Source of the DNA: Pseudoduganella rivuli
GTDB lineage: Bacteria > Pseudomonadota > Gammaproteobacteria > Burkholderiales > Burkholderiaceae_D
Direction of reading: 5' to 3'
Assembly (NCBI RefSeq): GCF_009674485.1
Contig: NZ_WKJJ01000011.1
Location: forward strand, 186,001 to 250,000
DNA length: 64,000 bases
Positions 33,653 through 43,519 of this stretch are shown piece after piece. Below the pieces are notes generated by a model, which saw nothing but the letters and a program-made list of their open reading frames with translations, searched no databases and had not been told where the DNA came from. Numbering within the stretch: position 1 is the first letter of the stretch; every line of letters begins with the position of its first letter. A program made the translations under genes and the position numbers.

Positions 33653-35413
33653 TCACAGCGGAACGTTACGGGTGGCGGCGCTGATCTGCTCCAGCGGGAT
33701 CTTCGGCGACCGGTCCGCATTCAGCAGGCCATTGGTTTCCTGGAAGGTATCGGCGAACTGCGTGTAGCAAAAGCCGCTGAACATGGACGCTTCATTGACC
33801 ACCTTCAGCAGCGCGCGGTAATGGTCATGGAACGCGGCCGCCGTGTTGGCGCGCGAATAGCCCCATGTGTGGTGTTCCGGCTGGCGCGGGTCGAACGCGA
33901 TGCCGCCGAATTCCGTCAGCACGATGGGCTGGCCGCGATGCGGAAAGCCATCGAGCGTCAGGATGCGGCCGCCGGGACGGCGCTGGTCGAACAGCGTGCG
34001 CACCGGATCGGTGACTTCATAGCGTGCGCGGATTTTCTCCGGATCGGCGTCGTAGTCGTGGATGCCGAGGATATCGGTGGCCGACGCTTCCCAGCCATCG
34101 TTTCCAATCACGGGCCGGGTGGCATCCAGCATGCGCGTGGTGTGGTACAGCGCCTCCACCGCGTTGCGGTGGGCCTGCATCGACGTCAGGTTCGGCACGC
34201 CCCACGATTCATTGAACGGCACCCACACGATCAGGCACGGGTGGCTGTAGTCGCGTTCGATGGCCTCGGTCCACTCCTTCAGCAGCCGCGTCATCGAGCG
34301 GGCGCTGAACGCGTAGGCGGACGGCATTTCCTCCCATACCAGCAAGCCCAGCTGGTCGGCCCAGTACAGGTAGCGGGGATCTTCGATCTTCTGGTGCTTG
34401 CGCACACCGTTGAACCCCATGGCCTTCGCCAGTTCCACGTCGCGCCGCAATGCCGCGTCGGAAGGCGCGGTCAGGTGAGATTCTTCCCAGTAGCCCTGGT
34501 CCAGCACCAGCCGCAAGTGGTAGGGCCGCCCATTCAGCATGAACCGGTCGCGGCTGATGGCGACCGAGCGCATCGCCGTGTACGAGCGTACCGTGTCCAG
34601 TACCTCGCCATTGCAGCGCAGGATCAGTTCCGCCGCCAGCAGCGTCGGCCGCTCGGGGCTCCACAGCAATTCATTGCGCGAATCGTCGATGCCGGGATCG
34701 GACAGCGCGATCTTGCGGTTGGCCTCCATGCCGACCAGCAGGTATTCATCATCGGCCAGCAGCTTTTCGCCATGCCACAGCTTGACCTCCACCGCCAGGC
34801 GGTCGCGCACGTCGCCGCCGGCCAGCACTTCGCATCCGATCTCAAAACCGTCGAAGATCGGCGTCCAGCGCAGCGATTTGATGTAAGTGGCAGGCAGTTG
34901 CTCGACCCACGCGGTTTGCCAGATGCCCGTGGTGCGGGGATACCAGATCGAGTGCGGGTGCAGCAGCCAGTCCTGCTTGCCGCGCGGTTTGGCCAGGTCG
35001 CCGGGTTCATCCTCCGCCTGGACCACGATGGCCTGCATGTCGCCATCCACCAGCGCATTCGTGATGTCGATGGCGAACGGCGTATGGCCCCCCTCATGTT
35101 CACCCACCAGTACCCCGTTCAGCCATACGCGGGCGCGGTAATCAATGGCGCCGAAGTGCAGCATGGTGCGCTCGCCGCGCCCTTCCATGGCAAAGCGCAG
35201 CTGATACCAGCACACCGTGTGGTAGCCCTGGTCGCCAATGCCGCTGGCCCCTGCCTCCGGCGCAAACGGCACGACGATCGTGTGGGTCCATGCAATGTTG
35301 TCGGAGGGCTGGCGGTAGCGGCGCTCATCGTCAAAAGCAAAATCCCACGTGCCGTTCAGCGACTGCCACGCGCTGCGCACCAGCTGTGGCCGCGGGTATT
35401 CAAACTGGCTCAT
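33653..35413 (-). CDS. Glycoside hydrolase family 2 (beta-galactosidase/beta-glucuronidase type), cytoplasmic
   Basis: 586 residues, no signal peptide, shorter than LacZ and close to the GH2 beta-glucuronidase length. Order: N-terminal jelly roll (LNGTWDFAFDDE, GHTPFAIDITNAL, TTGIWQTAWVE), immunoglobulin-like domain, TIM barrel (NGVRKHQKIEDPRYLYWADQ) with acid/base Glu402 in PFNESWG and nucleophile Glu501 in VLTEFGG. GGGA precedes the ATG. It is the first gene of the operon, and the next gene starts within a few bases of its stop. Galactoside or galacturonide/glucuronide cleavage feeding the galactonate route is plausible. Confidence 0.9.
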   Translation of the reverse strand: MSQFEYPRPQLVRSAWQSLNGTWDFAFDDERRYRQPSDNIAWTHTIVVPFAPEAGASGIGDQGYHTVCWYQLRFAMEGRGERTMLHFGAIDYRARVWLNGVLVGEHEGGHTPFAIDITNALVDGDMQAIVVQAEDEPGDLAKPRGKQDWLLHPHSIWYPRTTGIWQTAWVEQLPATYIKSLRWTPIFDGFEIGCEVLAGGDVRDRLAVEVKLWHGEKLLADDEYLLVGMEANRKIALSDPGIDDSRNELLWSPERPTLLAAELILRCNGEVLDTVRSYTAMRSVAISRDRFMLNGRPYHLRLVLDQGYWEESHLTAPSDAALRRDVELAKAMGFNGVRKHQKIEDPRYLYWADQLGLLVWEEMPSAYAFSARSMTRLLKEWTEAIERDYSHPCLIVWVPFNESWGVPNLTSMQAHRNAVEALYHTTRMLDATRPVIGNDGWEASATDILGIHDYDADPEKIRARYEVTDPVRTLFDQRRPGGRILTLDGFPHRGQPIVLTEFGGIAFDPRQPEHHTWGYSRANTAAAFHDHYRALLKVVNEASMFSGFCYTQFADTFQETNGLLNADRSPKIPLEQISAATRNVPL

Positions 35414-35545
35414 CGTTTGTCCCTTTCCGCATTTCGTATGCGACGTGGGTGGGGATGCTAGTCCCGATAACGCTTGGACCCCGTTTCGATACGAGGCGGC
35501 AAACTTGCAAATGCATCGCTCAACCGGTGTGGACCAAAGCAGCCT

Positions 35546-37954
35546 CTACAGCAAAGGCGGGTCGGTTTCCCTTGCAAACGGCCGGTGTCCGCTCAGCGCC
35601 GCGGCAAATGCATCGAAAGCGCCCGCGCTGTCGGCCGCCGGGGCAATAATCAATCCCGGGTCGGCGCTGCCGTCCGGCAGCGTCGGCGGCAGGTTCGCCT
35701 GCGCCAGCAATTCCGCGCCGCTGCCCCATGCGAAGATCGGCTTGCAGTGGCGGTACTGGTCGCGCAGGAACTCGACGGTCTGGCCGGTAAGCGCCAGGCG
35801 GCCCTGGTCCGCGCCGTCCGGCACGATCACAGCGTCGTACAGCACGGATGGTCCCGCCTCCAGCGATATCTCGACATCGACGCGGCCGCCGCCCGCCGCC
35901 TTGCGCGCGCCCAGCTGGACCCCGACGATGCGCGGCACCGCACCGGCGCCGCGCAGCGCCGCATAGACGGCGTCGATGCCGGCCGCATCGACACCGTCAC
36001 CCGCCAGGATCGCGACCCGGCGCGTGGCAATGCCGGTGGCGCCAGGGCGGGCCAACAGCGACAGCGCCGGCGACACCGGATAGACCGGTTGCGGCAAGGT
36101 GCTGGCCAGCGGCGCCGGCGGCGGCAGATCCATGCCCAGGCCGTCCGCGACACTGGCCGCCAGCATGGGATCGACATGGATCAGGTTGCCGATCACGCGC
36201 GCACGCACAGCCGGCGTCTGCACCTTGGTCAGCTCGAAGCGGAACGCATTGGCAATGTGGGCCTGCTCCACCGGGCTCTGGCTTTCGAAGAACATGCGCG
36301 CCTGGGCATAGTGTTCCGCGAACTTTTCGGGCTTGCCGCGCACCTTGTCTTCGCTGATGGGTTCGGGGAAGGAGTTGAAACCCATCTGCCCCGCCTGGAA
36401 CGGACAGCCGCCCGCCAGCGAGTTCGGTTCGTAATTCACGCGTCCCCGGTGGATCGCCTGCCGGTGCATGCCGTCGCGCTGGTTGTTGTGTACCTGGGCG
36501 ACCGGCGCGTTGATGGGGATTTCATGGAAGTTCGGCCCGCCCAGGCGGGAAATCTGGGTATCGACGTAGGAATGGATGCGCCCCTGCAGCAGCGGGTCAT
36601 TGGTAAAGTCGATGCCGGGCACGACGTGGGCGGTGCAGAACGCCACCTGCTCGGTCTCGGCAAAGAAATTGTCGGGGTTGCGGTTCAGCGTCATGCGCCC
36701 CACCGCGCGTACCGGCACCAGTTCCTCCGGAACCAGCTTGGTGGGATCGAGCACGTCGAACTCGAACTGGTCCGCCTGTTCTTCCGTGAAGATCTGCAGT
36801 CCCAGCTCCCATTGCGGATAGGCGCCGGCTTCGATCGCTTCCCACAGGTCGCGCCGGTGATAATCCGGATCGGCGCCCATCAGCTTGGCCGCCTCGTCCC
36901 ATACCAGCGAGTGGGTGCCGGCCACCGGATTCCAGTGGAACTTGCAGAACACCGACTCGCCCGCAGCGTTGACCAGGCGGAAGGTATGGACGCCAAAGCC
37001 CTGCATCATGCGGTAGCTGCGCGGGATCGCGCGGTCCGACATTTGCCACAGCAGCATATGGGTCGATTCCGGCATCAGCGACACGAAATCCCAGAAGTTG
37101 TCATGCGCACTGGACGCCTGCGGCATTGCATGGTGCGGCTCGGGCTTGACGGCATGCGCCAGGTCGGGAAATTTCATCGCATCCTGGATGAAGAACACGG
37201 GAATGTTATTGCCCACCAGGTCCCAGTTGCCTTCATCCGTATAAAACTTGACGGCAAAACCGCGCACATCGCGCGCCGTGTCGGACGAACCGCGCTCGCC
37301 GGCCACGGTGGAGAAGCGCACGAACACCGGCGTGATCTTGCCGGCTTCGGTGAATGGCGCGGCGCGGGTAACGGCCTGCAGGTCCTCGTACGCTTCGAAA
37401 AAGCCGTGGGCCGCCGATCCACGTGCGTGCACCACGCGTTCCGGGATGCGTTCGTGGTCGAAGTGGGTGATCTTTTCGCGCAGGATAAAGTCTTCCAGCG
37501 TGGTCGGCCCGCGCAGGCCCACCTTGAGCGAGTGTTGGTTGTCCGCCACCGGCACGCCCTGGTTCGTGGTCAATACCTGGCCGCCGCTGTCCACCCGCGC
37601 GCCGTCGAGCGGCTTAATCAGGCGGTTGACGCCGGCGGCGGGTTCGCTGCCCAGCTTTTCGGAACTGTTCTGCTCGGCGGCGGTGCTGGCGGTAGCGACC
37701 GGATCGCCGGGGCTGGCGGTGCTGCCCTGGTGCGGCTGGCGCGCGGCGTCGCCATATTCCAGCGGCTTGTCCGCATTGAATGGCATCTGCGCCGCCAGTT
37801 GCTGGTTGCCTGCCACTTTGCGCAGCAGGGTATCTTCCAGTTCCCCGGGTCCACCCAGGTCGGACGGCGGCGGTGCGCTGGACGGACCGGATATCGTGCT
37901 CAGTACCGAACCGGCGCCGGCGATATCGCCAGTTGGTTTCTTGCTTTTGGCCAT
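35546..37954 (-). CDS. katE: Large-subunit monofunctional catalase (HPII type)
   Basis: 802 residues from [13 protein letters not shown] (GAGG 8 bases upstream). It dismutates hydrogen peroxide with heme. A disordered N-terminal arm (about 90 residues) precedes the catalase core: distal His in [26 protein letters not shown], distal Asn in [16 protein letters not shown], and the proximal heme-ligand Tyr region [15 protein letters not shown]. The C-terminal ~150 residues form the flavodoxin/amidotransferase-like domain typical of HPII enzymes. It stands alone, with the 288-base upstream region lacking a clear promoter motif. Confidence 0.93.
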   Translation of the reverse strand: MAKSKKPTGDIAGAGSVLSTISGPSSAPPPSDLGGPGELEDTLLRKVAGNQQLAAQMPFNADKPLEYGDAARQPHQGSTASPGDPVATASTAAEQNSSEKLGSEPAAGVNRLIKPLDGARVDSGGQVLTTNQGVPVADNQHSLKVGLRGPTTLEDFILREKITHFDHERIPERVVHARGSAAHGFFEAYEDLQAVTRAAPFTEAGKITPVFVRFSTVAGERGSSDTARDVRGFAVKFYTDEGNWDLVGNNIPVFFIQDAMKFPDLAHAVKPEPHHAMPQASSAHDNFWDFVSLMPESTHMLLWQMSDRAIPRSYRMMQGFGVHTFRLVNAAGESVFCKFHWNPVAGTHSLVWDEAAKLMGADPDYHRRDLWEAIEAGAYPQWELGLQIFTEEQADQFEFDVLDPTKLVPEELVPVRAVGRMTLNRNPDNFFAETEQVAFCTAHVVPGIDFTNDPLLQGRIHSYVDTQISRLGGPNFHEIPINAPVAQVHNNQRDGMHRQAIHRGRVNYEPNSLAGGCPFQAGQMGFNSFPEPISEDKVRGKPEKFAEHYAQARMFFESQSPVEQAHIANAFRFELTKVQTPAVRARVIGNLIHVDPMLAASVADGLGMDLPPPAPLASTLPQPVYPVSPALSLLARPGATGIATRRVAILAGDGVDAAGIDAVYAALRGAGAVPRIVGVQLGARKAAGGGRVDVEISLEAGPSVLYDAVIVPDGADQGRLALTGQTVEFLRDQYRHCKPIFAWGSGAELLAQANLPPTLPDGSADPGLIIAPAADSAGAFDAFAAALSGHRPFARETDPPLL

Positions 37955-38242
37955 GTGAATTACCTCAATATTTTTTGTGAAGGCGACAGTGCTCGCCGGC
38001 GCCTGTGCACAGCACATGGCCGGGAACCGTCGGATCAAGGGGGAGTACTAGTGCGCCGCCACTGAAACAACAATGGATAGGATTGCAGGCACCATAGTGG
38101 CCGCATCGCTGCGTCCGCAGTGTGCGGCAACACACGCCGGGCACAAGAAAGTGAAAACAATATGCGCGCCACGCCCGGCGGGCTGGTCTGGCGCGAAGCG
38201 AAGGTCAAGACGACTGGCTGCGGATCGACGGCCTAGGTTCCG

Positions 38243-39238
38243 CTACTTGCGCACCGGCTCGATGGTTGCCTGCAGTATCGTTCCCACACCGGCTGTCCGC
38301 GCCCGCCTGAGCAGCATTTCAGCTGTCACCACATCCTGCAGCGCGGACCCCACCGATTTGTACAGCACGATGTCGCCGGGCGCGCGCCGCACCGGAGAAC
38401 GTTGCGCGATCACATCGGCCAGCGCATGCAATTTGCCGCCAAAGCCGACACCCTCGGCAGTTGCCGCCAGCATGTCGCCCGTGTCGTGCGCCACTTCGTC
38501 GGCCATGTCGGCCACGATCAAGGCGGCCCGGCGGATCACGTCCACATCCACTTCGCGCTGTTCCGGCAACGTCGAACCAATCGACACCACCGTCATGCCG
38601 GGCTGCAGCCACGCGCCCAGCAACACCGGCGATTCATCGCGCGAACGGGCCGCGCAGAGGACCACGTCGGCGCTGTCGAGCGCCTGTTGCGGCGTCTCCG
38701 CCGCCACGATGGCGATACCGTACCGTTGCCTGAATTCGTCGGCGTAGCGCTGGCGACTGGCCGACGTCGGACTGTAGACCGCTGCCGAGGCGATCGGACG
38801 CACCGCCTGCAGCGCCAGCAATTGCGAGCGCGCTTCGAATCCGGCGCCGATCACCGCCACCCGCAGCGGCCCCGCCGGCGCCAGCGCGTCGACCGCCATT
38901 GCAGCCGTGGCAGCGGTGCGGATGGCGGTGATCTGGTTGCCGTCGATCAGGGCCGCCAGTGCCATCGTTTCCTGGTCGAACAGCGACACCAGGTAACTGG
39001 CGCAGCGGGCGCGCGGCGACGCGGCAATCAGCTTGCTGCCCATGTGGCCGCCGTTCGGCGATATCGCGCTCAGCCCGCGCAGCCAGACGCCGTCGCCCCG
39101 GGCCATGGAACGGGGCGGCACCATGTGGGCGCCGATGGGGGCGGCATACGCCGCGCGCAGGGCTGCGACGGCGTCGGTCCAGCTGTGCAGGCTGCCGACA
39201 TCGCGGTCGCTCAGGAACAAGGTTGGGATGGTGGCCAT
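38243..39238 (-). CDS. Ornithine cyclodeaminase / mu-crystallin family protein
   Basis: 331 residues. Rossmann motif VAVIGAGFEARSQLLAL, substrate-side segments SKLIAASPRAR, LIDGNQITAIRTAATAAMA and VSIGSTLPEQREVD fit the family, which includes ornithine cyclodeaminase, ketimine reductases and amino-acid dehydrogenases. A GAGAGGAG ribosome site precedes the ATG. It is last in a minus-strand series after the LysR gene (113 bases). True ornithine cyclodeaminase activity is uncertain; a ketimine or imino-acid reductase role would also fit the aldehyde dehydrogenase and DapA-like neighbours. Confidence 0.85.
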   Translation of the reverse strand: MATIPTLFLSDRDVGSLHSWTDAVAALRAAYAAPIGAHMVPPRSMARGDGVWLRGLSAISPNGGHMGSKLIAASPRARCASYLVSLFDQETMALAALIDGNQITAIRTAATAAMAVDALAPAGPLRVAVIGAGFEARSQLLALQAVRPIASAAVYSPTSASRQRYADEFRQRYGIAIVAAETPQQALDSADVVLCAARSRDESPVLLGAWLQPGMTVVSIGSTLPEQREVDVDVIRRAALIVADMADEVAHDTGDMLAATAEGVGFGGKLHALADVIAQRSPVRRAPGDIVLYKSVGSALQDVVTAEMLLRRARTAGVGTILQATIEPVRK

Positions 39239-39351
39239 GGGTTGAACTCCTCTCTGGTTGACGATCCATCTACCTTAGACATCAACACCACGGCGAGGAA
39301 GCGCGCCACCGGCAAAGCAGCTATGGCGATTGCGGATACCGGCCCGGCTGG

Positions 39352-40245
39352 TCAGCGGGAAAACAGCGCGGCGACCAAGCGCGCCACGCTGCGCGTGGCC
39401 AGCGTGTGCGGGCGGTGCGGCGTCGCGCCCAGCACGATGTGCCGGGTCAGTTCCGGCTGGACGATGCGGGCGGCGCCCAGCCGGGCGTCGCCGGTACCGG
39501 TATCCCCCAGCGACGCCACGATGGCATAACCGGCGCCGGCGGCGGCCAGTTCCTGCTGCAGCGCGATGGTGTCAGCCTCCATCGCCACCACCAGGCGCAC
39601 GCCGCGCTCGCGCGCCAGCGCATCGAGCCGCTTGCGCAGCACATGCGGCTCGGCAGGCAGGATCAAGGGCAGCCCGTCCAGCGCGGCAAACGGCACCTGC
39701 CCCGCCACCAGCAGGGGATCGCCGGCCGGGCCGGTCAAGTCCAGCGCCATGCTGCGCAGGCAGGTGACATCCGCGCCGGCCGACGGCCCTTCACGCAACA
39801 GCAGCGCCAGGTCCAGCCGCCCGCTGGCCAGCCATTCCTCCAGCTGTGCGCTGGAACCTTCGGCCAGGCGCAGCCGGACCCGGGGATATTGTTCCCGCAT
39901 GGCGCGGAACAGGCGCCCGGCAAAGCGCGGCACGGAAGAAGGCAACAGCCCGACATGCACGTCGCCGATCGGAATGCGATTGGTGGTGACGATCTCGTCG
40001 GCCAGCCGGTCGGCGTCGGCCAGCATCGGCCCGATGCGCGCGTGGATGAGTTCACCGAACTCGGTCAAGACCACGCCGCGCCCGGTACGGCGGAACAGCT
40101 TGCCGCCGCAGAGCGTTTCCAGCTGGGCGATCTGGCGGCTGATGACCGATTGCGGGCTGTTCAAGACGTCGGCGGCGCGCGTCAGGCTACCCAGCTGGGC
40201 AACGCTGGCAAACAGCCGCCAGCGCGGATCGAGTATCGGCAGCAT
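39352..40245 (-). CDS. LysR-family transcriptional regulator
   Basis: 297 residues. The winged HTH occupies residues 1-65 (LFASVAQLGSLTRAADVLNSPQSVISRQIAQLE) and is followed by a periplasmic-binding-protein-like effector domain (GDVHVGLLPSS, SGRLDLALLL, LPLILPAEPH). It lies 15 bases after the aldehyde dehydrogenase stop, within the same transcript, so it is unusual in being inside the operon rather than divergent to it. A T-N11-A box in the divergent cupin/DenD-like promoter is the likely target. Confidence 0.9.
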   Translation of the reverse strand: MLPILDPRWRLFASVAQLGSLTRAADVLNSPQSVISRQIAQLETLCGGKLFRRTGRGVVLTEFGELIHARIGPMLADADRLADEIVTTNRIPIGDVHVGLLPSSVPRFAGRLFRAMREQYPRVRLRLAEGSSAQLEEWLASGRLDLALLLREGPSAGADVTCLRSMALDLTGPAGDPLLVAGQVPFAALDGLPLILPAEPHVLRKRLDALARERGVRLVVAMEADTIALQQELAAAGAGYAIVASLGDTGTGDARLGAARIVQPELTRHIVLGATPHRPHTLATRSVARLVAALFSR

Positions 40246-40260
40246 ATCGCTTCCCGCACC

Positions 40261-41712
40261 TTACCAGGCCACGCAGATGTATTTCGATTCCAGGTATTCC
40301 AGCAAGCCGTCATGCCCGCCTTCCCGCCCGACACCACTCTGCTTCCAGCCGCCGAACGGCGCCGCCGGATCGGACACCACGCCCCGGTTGATGCCCACCA
40401 TGCCCGCCTCGATGCGCTCCGACACGGCCAGCGCTTTGGCCAGATCCCGCGTGTGCACGAACGCCACCAGCCCATATTCCGTGTCATTGGCCAGCGCCAC
40501 CGCCTCGTCCACGGTATCGAAGACACAGACGGGCGCCACCGGGCCGAAGATTTCCTCGCGCAGGATGCGGGCATCCGGCGCCACGCCCGCCAGCAGGGTC
40601 GGCTCGTAGAAATAGCCCCGCCCTGCACGCGCGCGGCCGCCCGTCAGCACGGTGGCGCCCTGCGCCACCGCTTCATCGACCAGTTGCGCCACCTTGTCCA
40701 GCGCGGCGCCGTTGATCAATGGGCCCAACTGCACGCCGTCGTCCAGCCCCGGTCCCACATTCACCGCGGCCATGGCGGCGGCGAAACGGCGGGAAAATTC
40801 TTCCGCCACCGGCCGCTCCACATAAAAACGGTTGGCCGCCGTGCACGATTCGCCGCCGTTGCGCAGCTTGGCCACCATGGCGGCCGCCACCGCGGCATCC
40901 AGGTCGGCGTCGGCAAACACGATGAATGGCGCATTGCCGCCGAGTTCCATCGAACACTTGACCACATTGCCGGCCGCCTGCGCCAGCAGCACGCGGCCGA
41001 TACCGGTCGACCCGGTGAACGACAGCTTGCGCACCCGGGGATCGTGCAACATGGCGCCAACCACCTGGCCGGACTGGCGCGACGGCACCACGTTAACGAC
41101 ACCGGCCGGCACGCCGGCCTCCTCGAACAGGGCGGCCATGGCCAGCGCCGTCAGCGGCGTTTCCGACGCGGGCTTCAGCACCACCGTGCAGCCGGCGGCC
41201 AGCGCCGGCCCGATCTTGCGGGTGACCATCGCGGCGGGAAAATTCCACGGCGTGACGAACACCGCCACGCCGATCGGCTGGCGCACCACCAGGATGCGGT
41301 TGGCGCCGCCGGGCGCCGTCGATACTTCGCCAACGATGCGCACCGCTTCTTCCGCATACCAGCGCAGGAATTCAGCAGCGTACGCGACTTCACCGCGCGC
41401 CTCCGCCAGCGCCTTGCCGCTCTCCAGCACGATCAGGCGGGCAAACGATTCGGCGCGCGCCACCAGCAATGCAAACGCCTGGCGCAAGATGTCGCTGCGC
41501 CGGCGCGGCGGGGTGGCGGCCCAGGCCTTGCCTGCCGCGTCGGCGGCCGCGACGGCGGCCAGGGCGTCGTCCACCGATGCACTGGCCACGTCGGCCAGCA
41601 CGTCGCCGGTGGCCGGGTCGGTCACGCTGAAGGTGGCGCCGTCGGACGCGTCGCACCACTGCCCGTCGATATACAAGCCCTTCGGTGTTTCGATGATTTC
41701 CTGGTATGACAT
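40261..41712 (-). CDS. NAD(P)-dependent aldehyde dehydrogenase (semialdehyde dehydrogenase type)
   Basis: 483 residues from MSYQEIIETPKG, with GAGGAA before the ATG; the frame extends 14 codons further without support. Aldehyde dehydrogenase motifs: FVTPWNFPAAMVTRK, FTGSTGIGR, general base Glu256 (MELGGNAP) and catalytic Cys290 (GGESCTAANRF), EEIFGPVAPV. Length and motifs match succinate- or 2-oxoglutarate-semialdehyde dehydrogenases. Pairing with a DapA-like enzyme is typical of acid-sugar pathways that end in 2-oxoglutarate semialdehyde, so KGSADH activity is a reasonable inference. Confidence 0.9.
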   Translation of the reverse strand: MSYQEIIETPKGLYIDGQWCDASDGATFSVTDPATGDVLADVASASVDDALAAVAAADAAGKAWAATPPRRRSDILRQAFALLVARAESFARLIVLESGKALAEARGEVAYAAEFLRWYAEEAVRIVGEVSTAPGGANRILVVRQPIGVAVFVTPWNFPAAMVTRKIGPALAAGCTVVLKPASETPLTALAMAALFEEAGVPAGVVNVVPSRQSGQVVGAMLHDPRVRKLSFTGSTGIGRVLLAQAAGNVVKCSMELGGNAPFIVFADADLDAAVAAAMVAKLRNGGESCTAANRFYVERPVAEEFSRRFAAAMAAVNVGPGLDDGVQLGPLINGAALDKVAQLVDEAVAQGATVLTGGRARAGRGYFYEPTLLAGVAPDARILREEIFGPVAPVCVFDTVDEAVALANDTEYGLVAFVHTRDLAKALAVSERIEAGMVGINRGVVSDPAAPFGGWKQSGVGREGGHDGLLEYLESKYICVAW

Positions 41713-41734
41713 GGTGGTTCCTCGGTGACGGTAT

Positions 41735-42754
41735 TCAGGCGGGATGGCGGCCAACCAGGAACTGGCTGTCCGGGTCGGACGTCGGCGTGACGCCGGAAGC
41801 GGCGAGGCCCTGGCGCAGGGTTTTCATCAGTCGGTCCGGCACGCGCATGGCGGGCGCGCGCAGCGGCCCGCCATTGAAGCCGGCCAGCCAGTCCTGGTAT
41901 TTCCACATGGTGCGGTTCAGGACACCGGCGCCGCCCGCGTAGGTTTGCGCGGCGGCCCCGTTGGCGTTGCGCGCCGGCGCGAATTGCCAGAACAGTTGCA
42001 TCGCCTCGTCCCAGCGGCCGTTGCGAGCCAGCTCGAACGCGCGCGGATAGTAGTTCCCCATCCACTGCGTATTGCTGGTGCCGGAAAATTGCAAGTCCAT
42101 CAGGCTCATCATGGGAATCGCATCGCCTTCGATCGGGCAACTGATGACAACGTCGTCGCGGAAGTGGCGCCACATTTCGCACAGGCCGGCCACCAGCGGA
42201 AAGCCCTGCTCGGACTTGATGGCCACGATATTGGGGCAATCGTCCAGCAGCTTGCGCACGAATTCCACCCGCATGCCGGCCGGGTGCACGCGTTCGAAGC
42301 CCCACAGCGGAATCGGGAACAGCATCACCGCCAGGTTGGTCGCGTCGCAAAACGCCTTCGTGTAGTCGTAGATTTCCTGTTCCGTGGTCGGCCAGAATTG
42401 CGGCGGGTATGACAGCAGGACGATATCGGCGCCCGCCCGTTCCGCCAGTTGCACCGCTTCGATGTTTTCCTGCAACGTGCCGAACGCGGCATGGAAAAAC
42501 AAGCCCATGCGCCCGCCCGCCGTCTCGCGCGCCCACGCCGTGAATTGCGCGTTTTCTTCCGGCGTGATCGCCACTTCCGCGCACAGCAGCGTGTAGCGGT
42601 AACCGTACTCGATCGTCAGTCCGATGTCGTGCCGGATACCCTGTTCATTGAGGCGCTTGAGGTCCGCCGTATAGCTTGGAATGGTGACGCTGCTGCAGCC
42701 CACCAGGTGTTCGCGCGCCCATGCGCGCGCTTCATGCCTGCTGTAATTCGCCAT
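41735..42754 (-). CDS. DapA-family class I aldolase/dehydratase
   Basis: 339 residues, longer than dihydrodipicolinate synthase (about 290). Schiff-base Lys180 in IVAIKSEQG and the YPPQF tyrosine segment are present, so the pyruvate-type imine chemistry is retained. A distinctive first half (GLTIEYGYRYTLLCAEVAI) and extended C-terminus differ from true DapA. Likely a 2-keto-3-deoxy-acid dehydratase or retro-aldolase working ahead of the adjacent aldehyde dehydrogenase, 22 bases downstream. AAAGGGAA precedes the ATG. Confidence 0.85.
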   Translation of the reverse strand: MANYSRHEARAWAREHLVGCSSVTIPSYTADLKRLNEQGIRHDIGLTIEYGYRYTLLCAEVAITPEENAQFTAWARETAGGRMGLFFHAAFGTLQENIEAVQLAERAGADIVLLSYPPQFWPTTEQEIYDYTKAFCDATNLAVMLFPIPLWGFERVHPAGMRVEFVRKLLDDCPNIVAIKSEQGFPLVAGLCEMWRHFRDDVVISCPIEGDAIPMMSLMDLQFSGTSNTQWMGNYYPRAFELARNGRWDEAMQLFWQFAPARNANGAAAQTYAGGAGVLNRTMWKYQDWLAGFNGGPLRAPAMRVPDRLMKTLRQGLAASGVTPTSDPDSQFLVGRHPA

Positions 42755-42849
42755 GCTGATTCCCTTTAAACGTTGAGGTGTGTGCGAATCATGGTAATCA
42801 GCAAGGGCGCGGCAAGGAACGGCGTGGCGGGGAAAGCAGCTATGCTGTT

Positions 42850-43332
42850 TTAGTCATAATTCTGTTCGAGCGCCACGCCGCCGGCCTGCACCGGTTTCGC
42901 ATCGACCAGCACGAACGCCATGCGGCAAGGCCGGTCGCTGGTGTTGTGCCACAGGTGGTTGGTGCCACGCTGCACCACCACGTCGCCCGCCTTCAGCCGG
43001 GTCGCCGATCCGCCGTCGAGTTCCATCGTCAACTCCCCTTCCAGCACGATGCCGTAATCGATCGAGCGGGTGCGGTGCATCGGCGACTTGCAGCCAGGCG
43101 CGAAGTCGACAATGCGCAGCACCGTGCCGCCTGGACAGGTCAATCCCGTGGCGCGCAGGGCGCCATCGAAATCATCGTTGTTGTCGGCGGGCGACGTGGC
43201 GGTGGTCCAGACCTTGATGAACGACGCGATGCCGCCGTCGACCCATTGGCCGGCCAGCTCGTTGTCGCTGTGGACGATCGCGTTGCTTGCCGCATCGTGT
43301 CCGGTGACGATGCGCCTGATGGTGGTGTGCAT
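42850..43332 (-). CDS. Cupin-domain protein
   Basis: 160 residues from MHTTIRRIVTG (GGAG 5 bases upstream; an upstream in-frame extension lacks support). One cupin barrel: motif 1 MHRTRSIDYGIVLEGELTM and motif 2 GDVVVQRGTNHLWHNTSDRP, with metal-ligand candidates His and Glu. It is the first gene of the LysR-controlled series, so its level probably tracks the inducer. Function unknown; small cupins of this type occur next to acid-sugar and amino-acid catabolic genes. Confidence 0.85.
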   Translation of the reverse strand: MHTTIRRIVTGHDAASNAIVHSDNELAGQWVDGGIASFIKVWTTATSPADNNDDFDGALRATGLTCPGGTVLRIVDFAPGCKSPMHRTRSIDYGIVLEGELTMELDGGSATRLKAGDVVVQRGTNHLWHNTSDRPCRMAFVLVDAKPVQAGGVALEQNYD

Positions 43333-43419
43333 GATTTCTCCATGATGAAAGGTGGGATAGATGGCGCCAGCGTAAGGCAGCGCCGCCCCCACGGGAAATC
43401 GATTCTTCCAATCCGGCGC

Positions 43420-43434
43420 ATCGGCTTTTCCGAT
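43420..43434. promoter_or_regulatory. LysR-type box in the divergent promoter
   Basis: ATCGG-CTTTT-CCGAT, a perfect inverted repeat in T-N11-A form, 88 bases upstream of the cupin start and 86 bases upstream of the DenD-like start. Position and form fit a primary LysR activation site serving both directions. Confidence 0.55.
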
Positions 43435-43519
43435 ACATCGCATCGGCAGACACGACTGGCGGCTTGGCGCGGGGCGGGCTTACCATGGCCCGCGACCCAA
43501 CCATCGAAGGAGATTCATC

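Noticed and set aside
35474-38065. An 863-codon plus-strand reading frame opposite the catalase gene
   Set aside because: Antisense shadow; the minus strand encodes a full catalase with intact active site.
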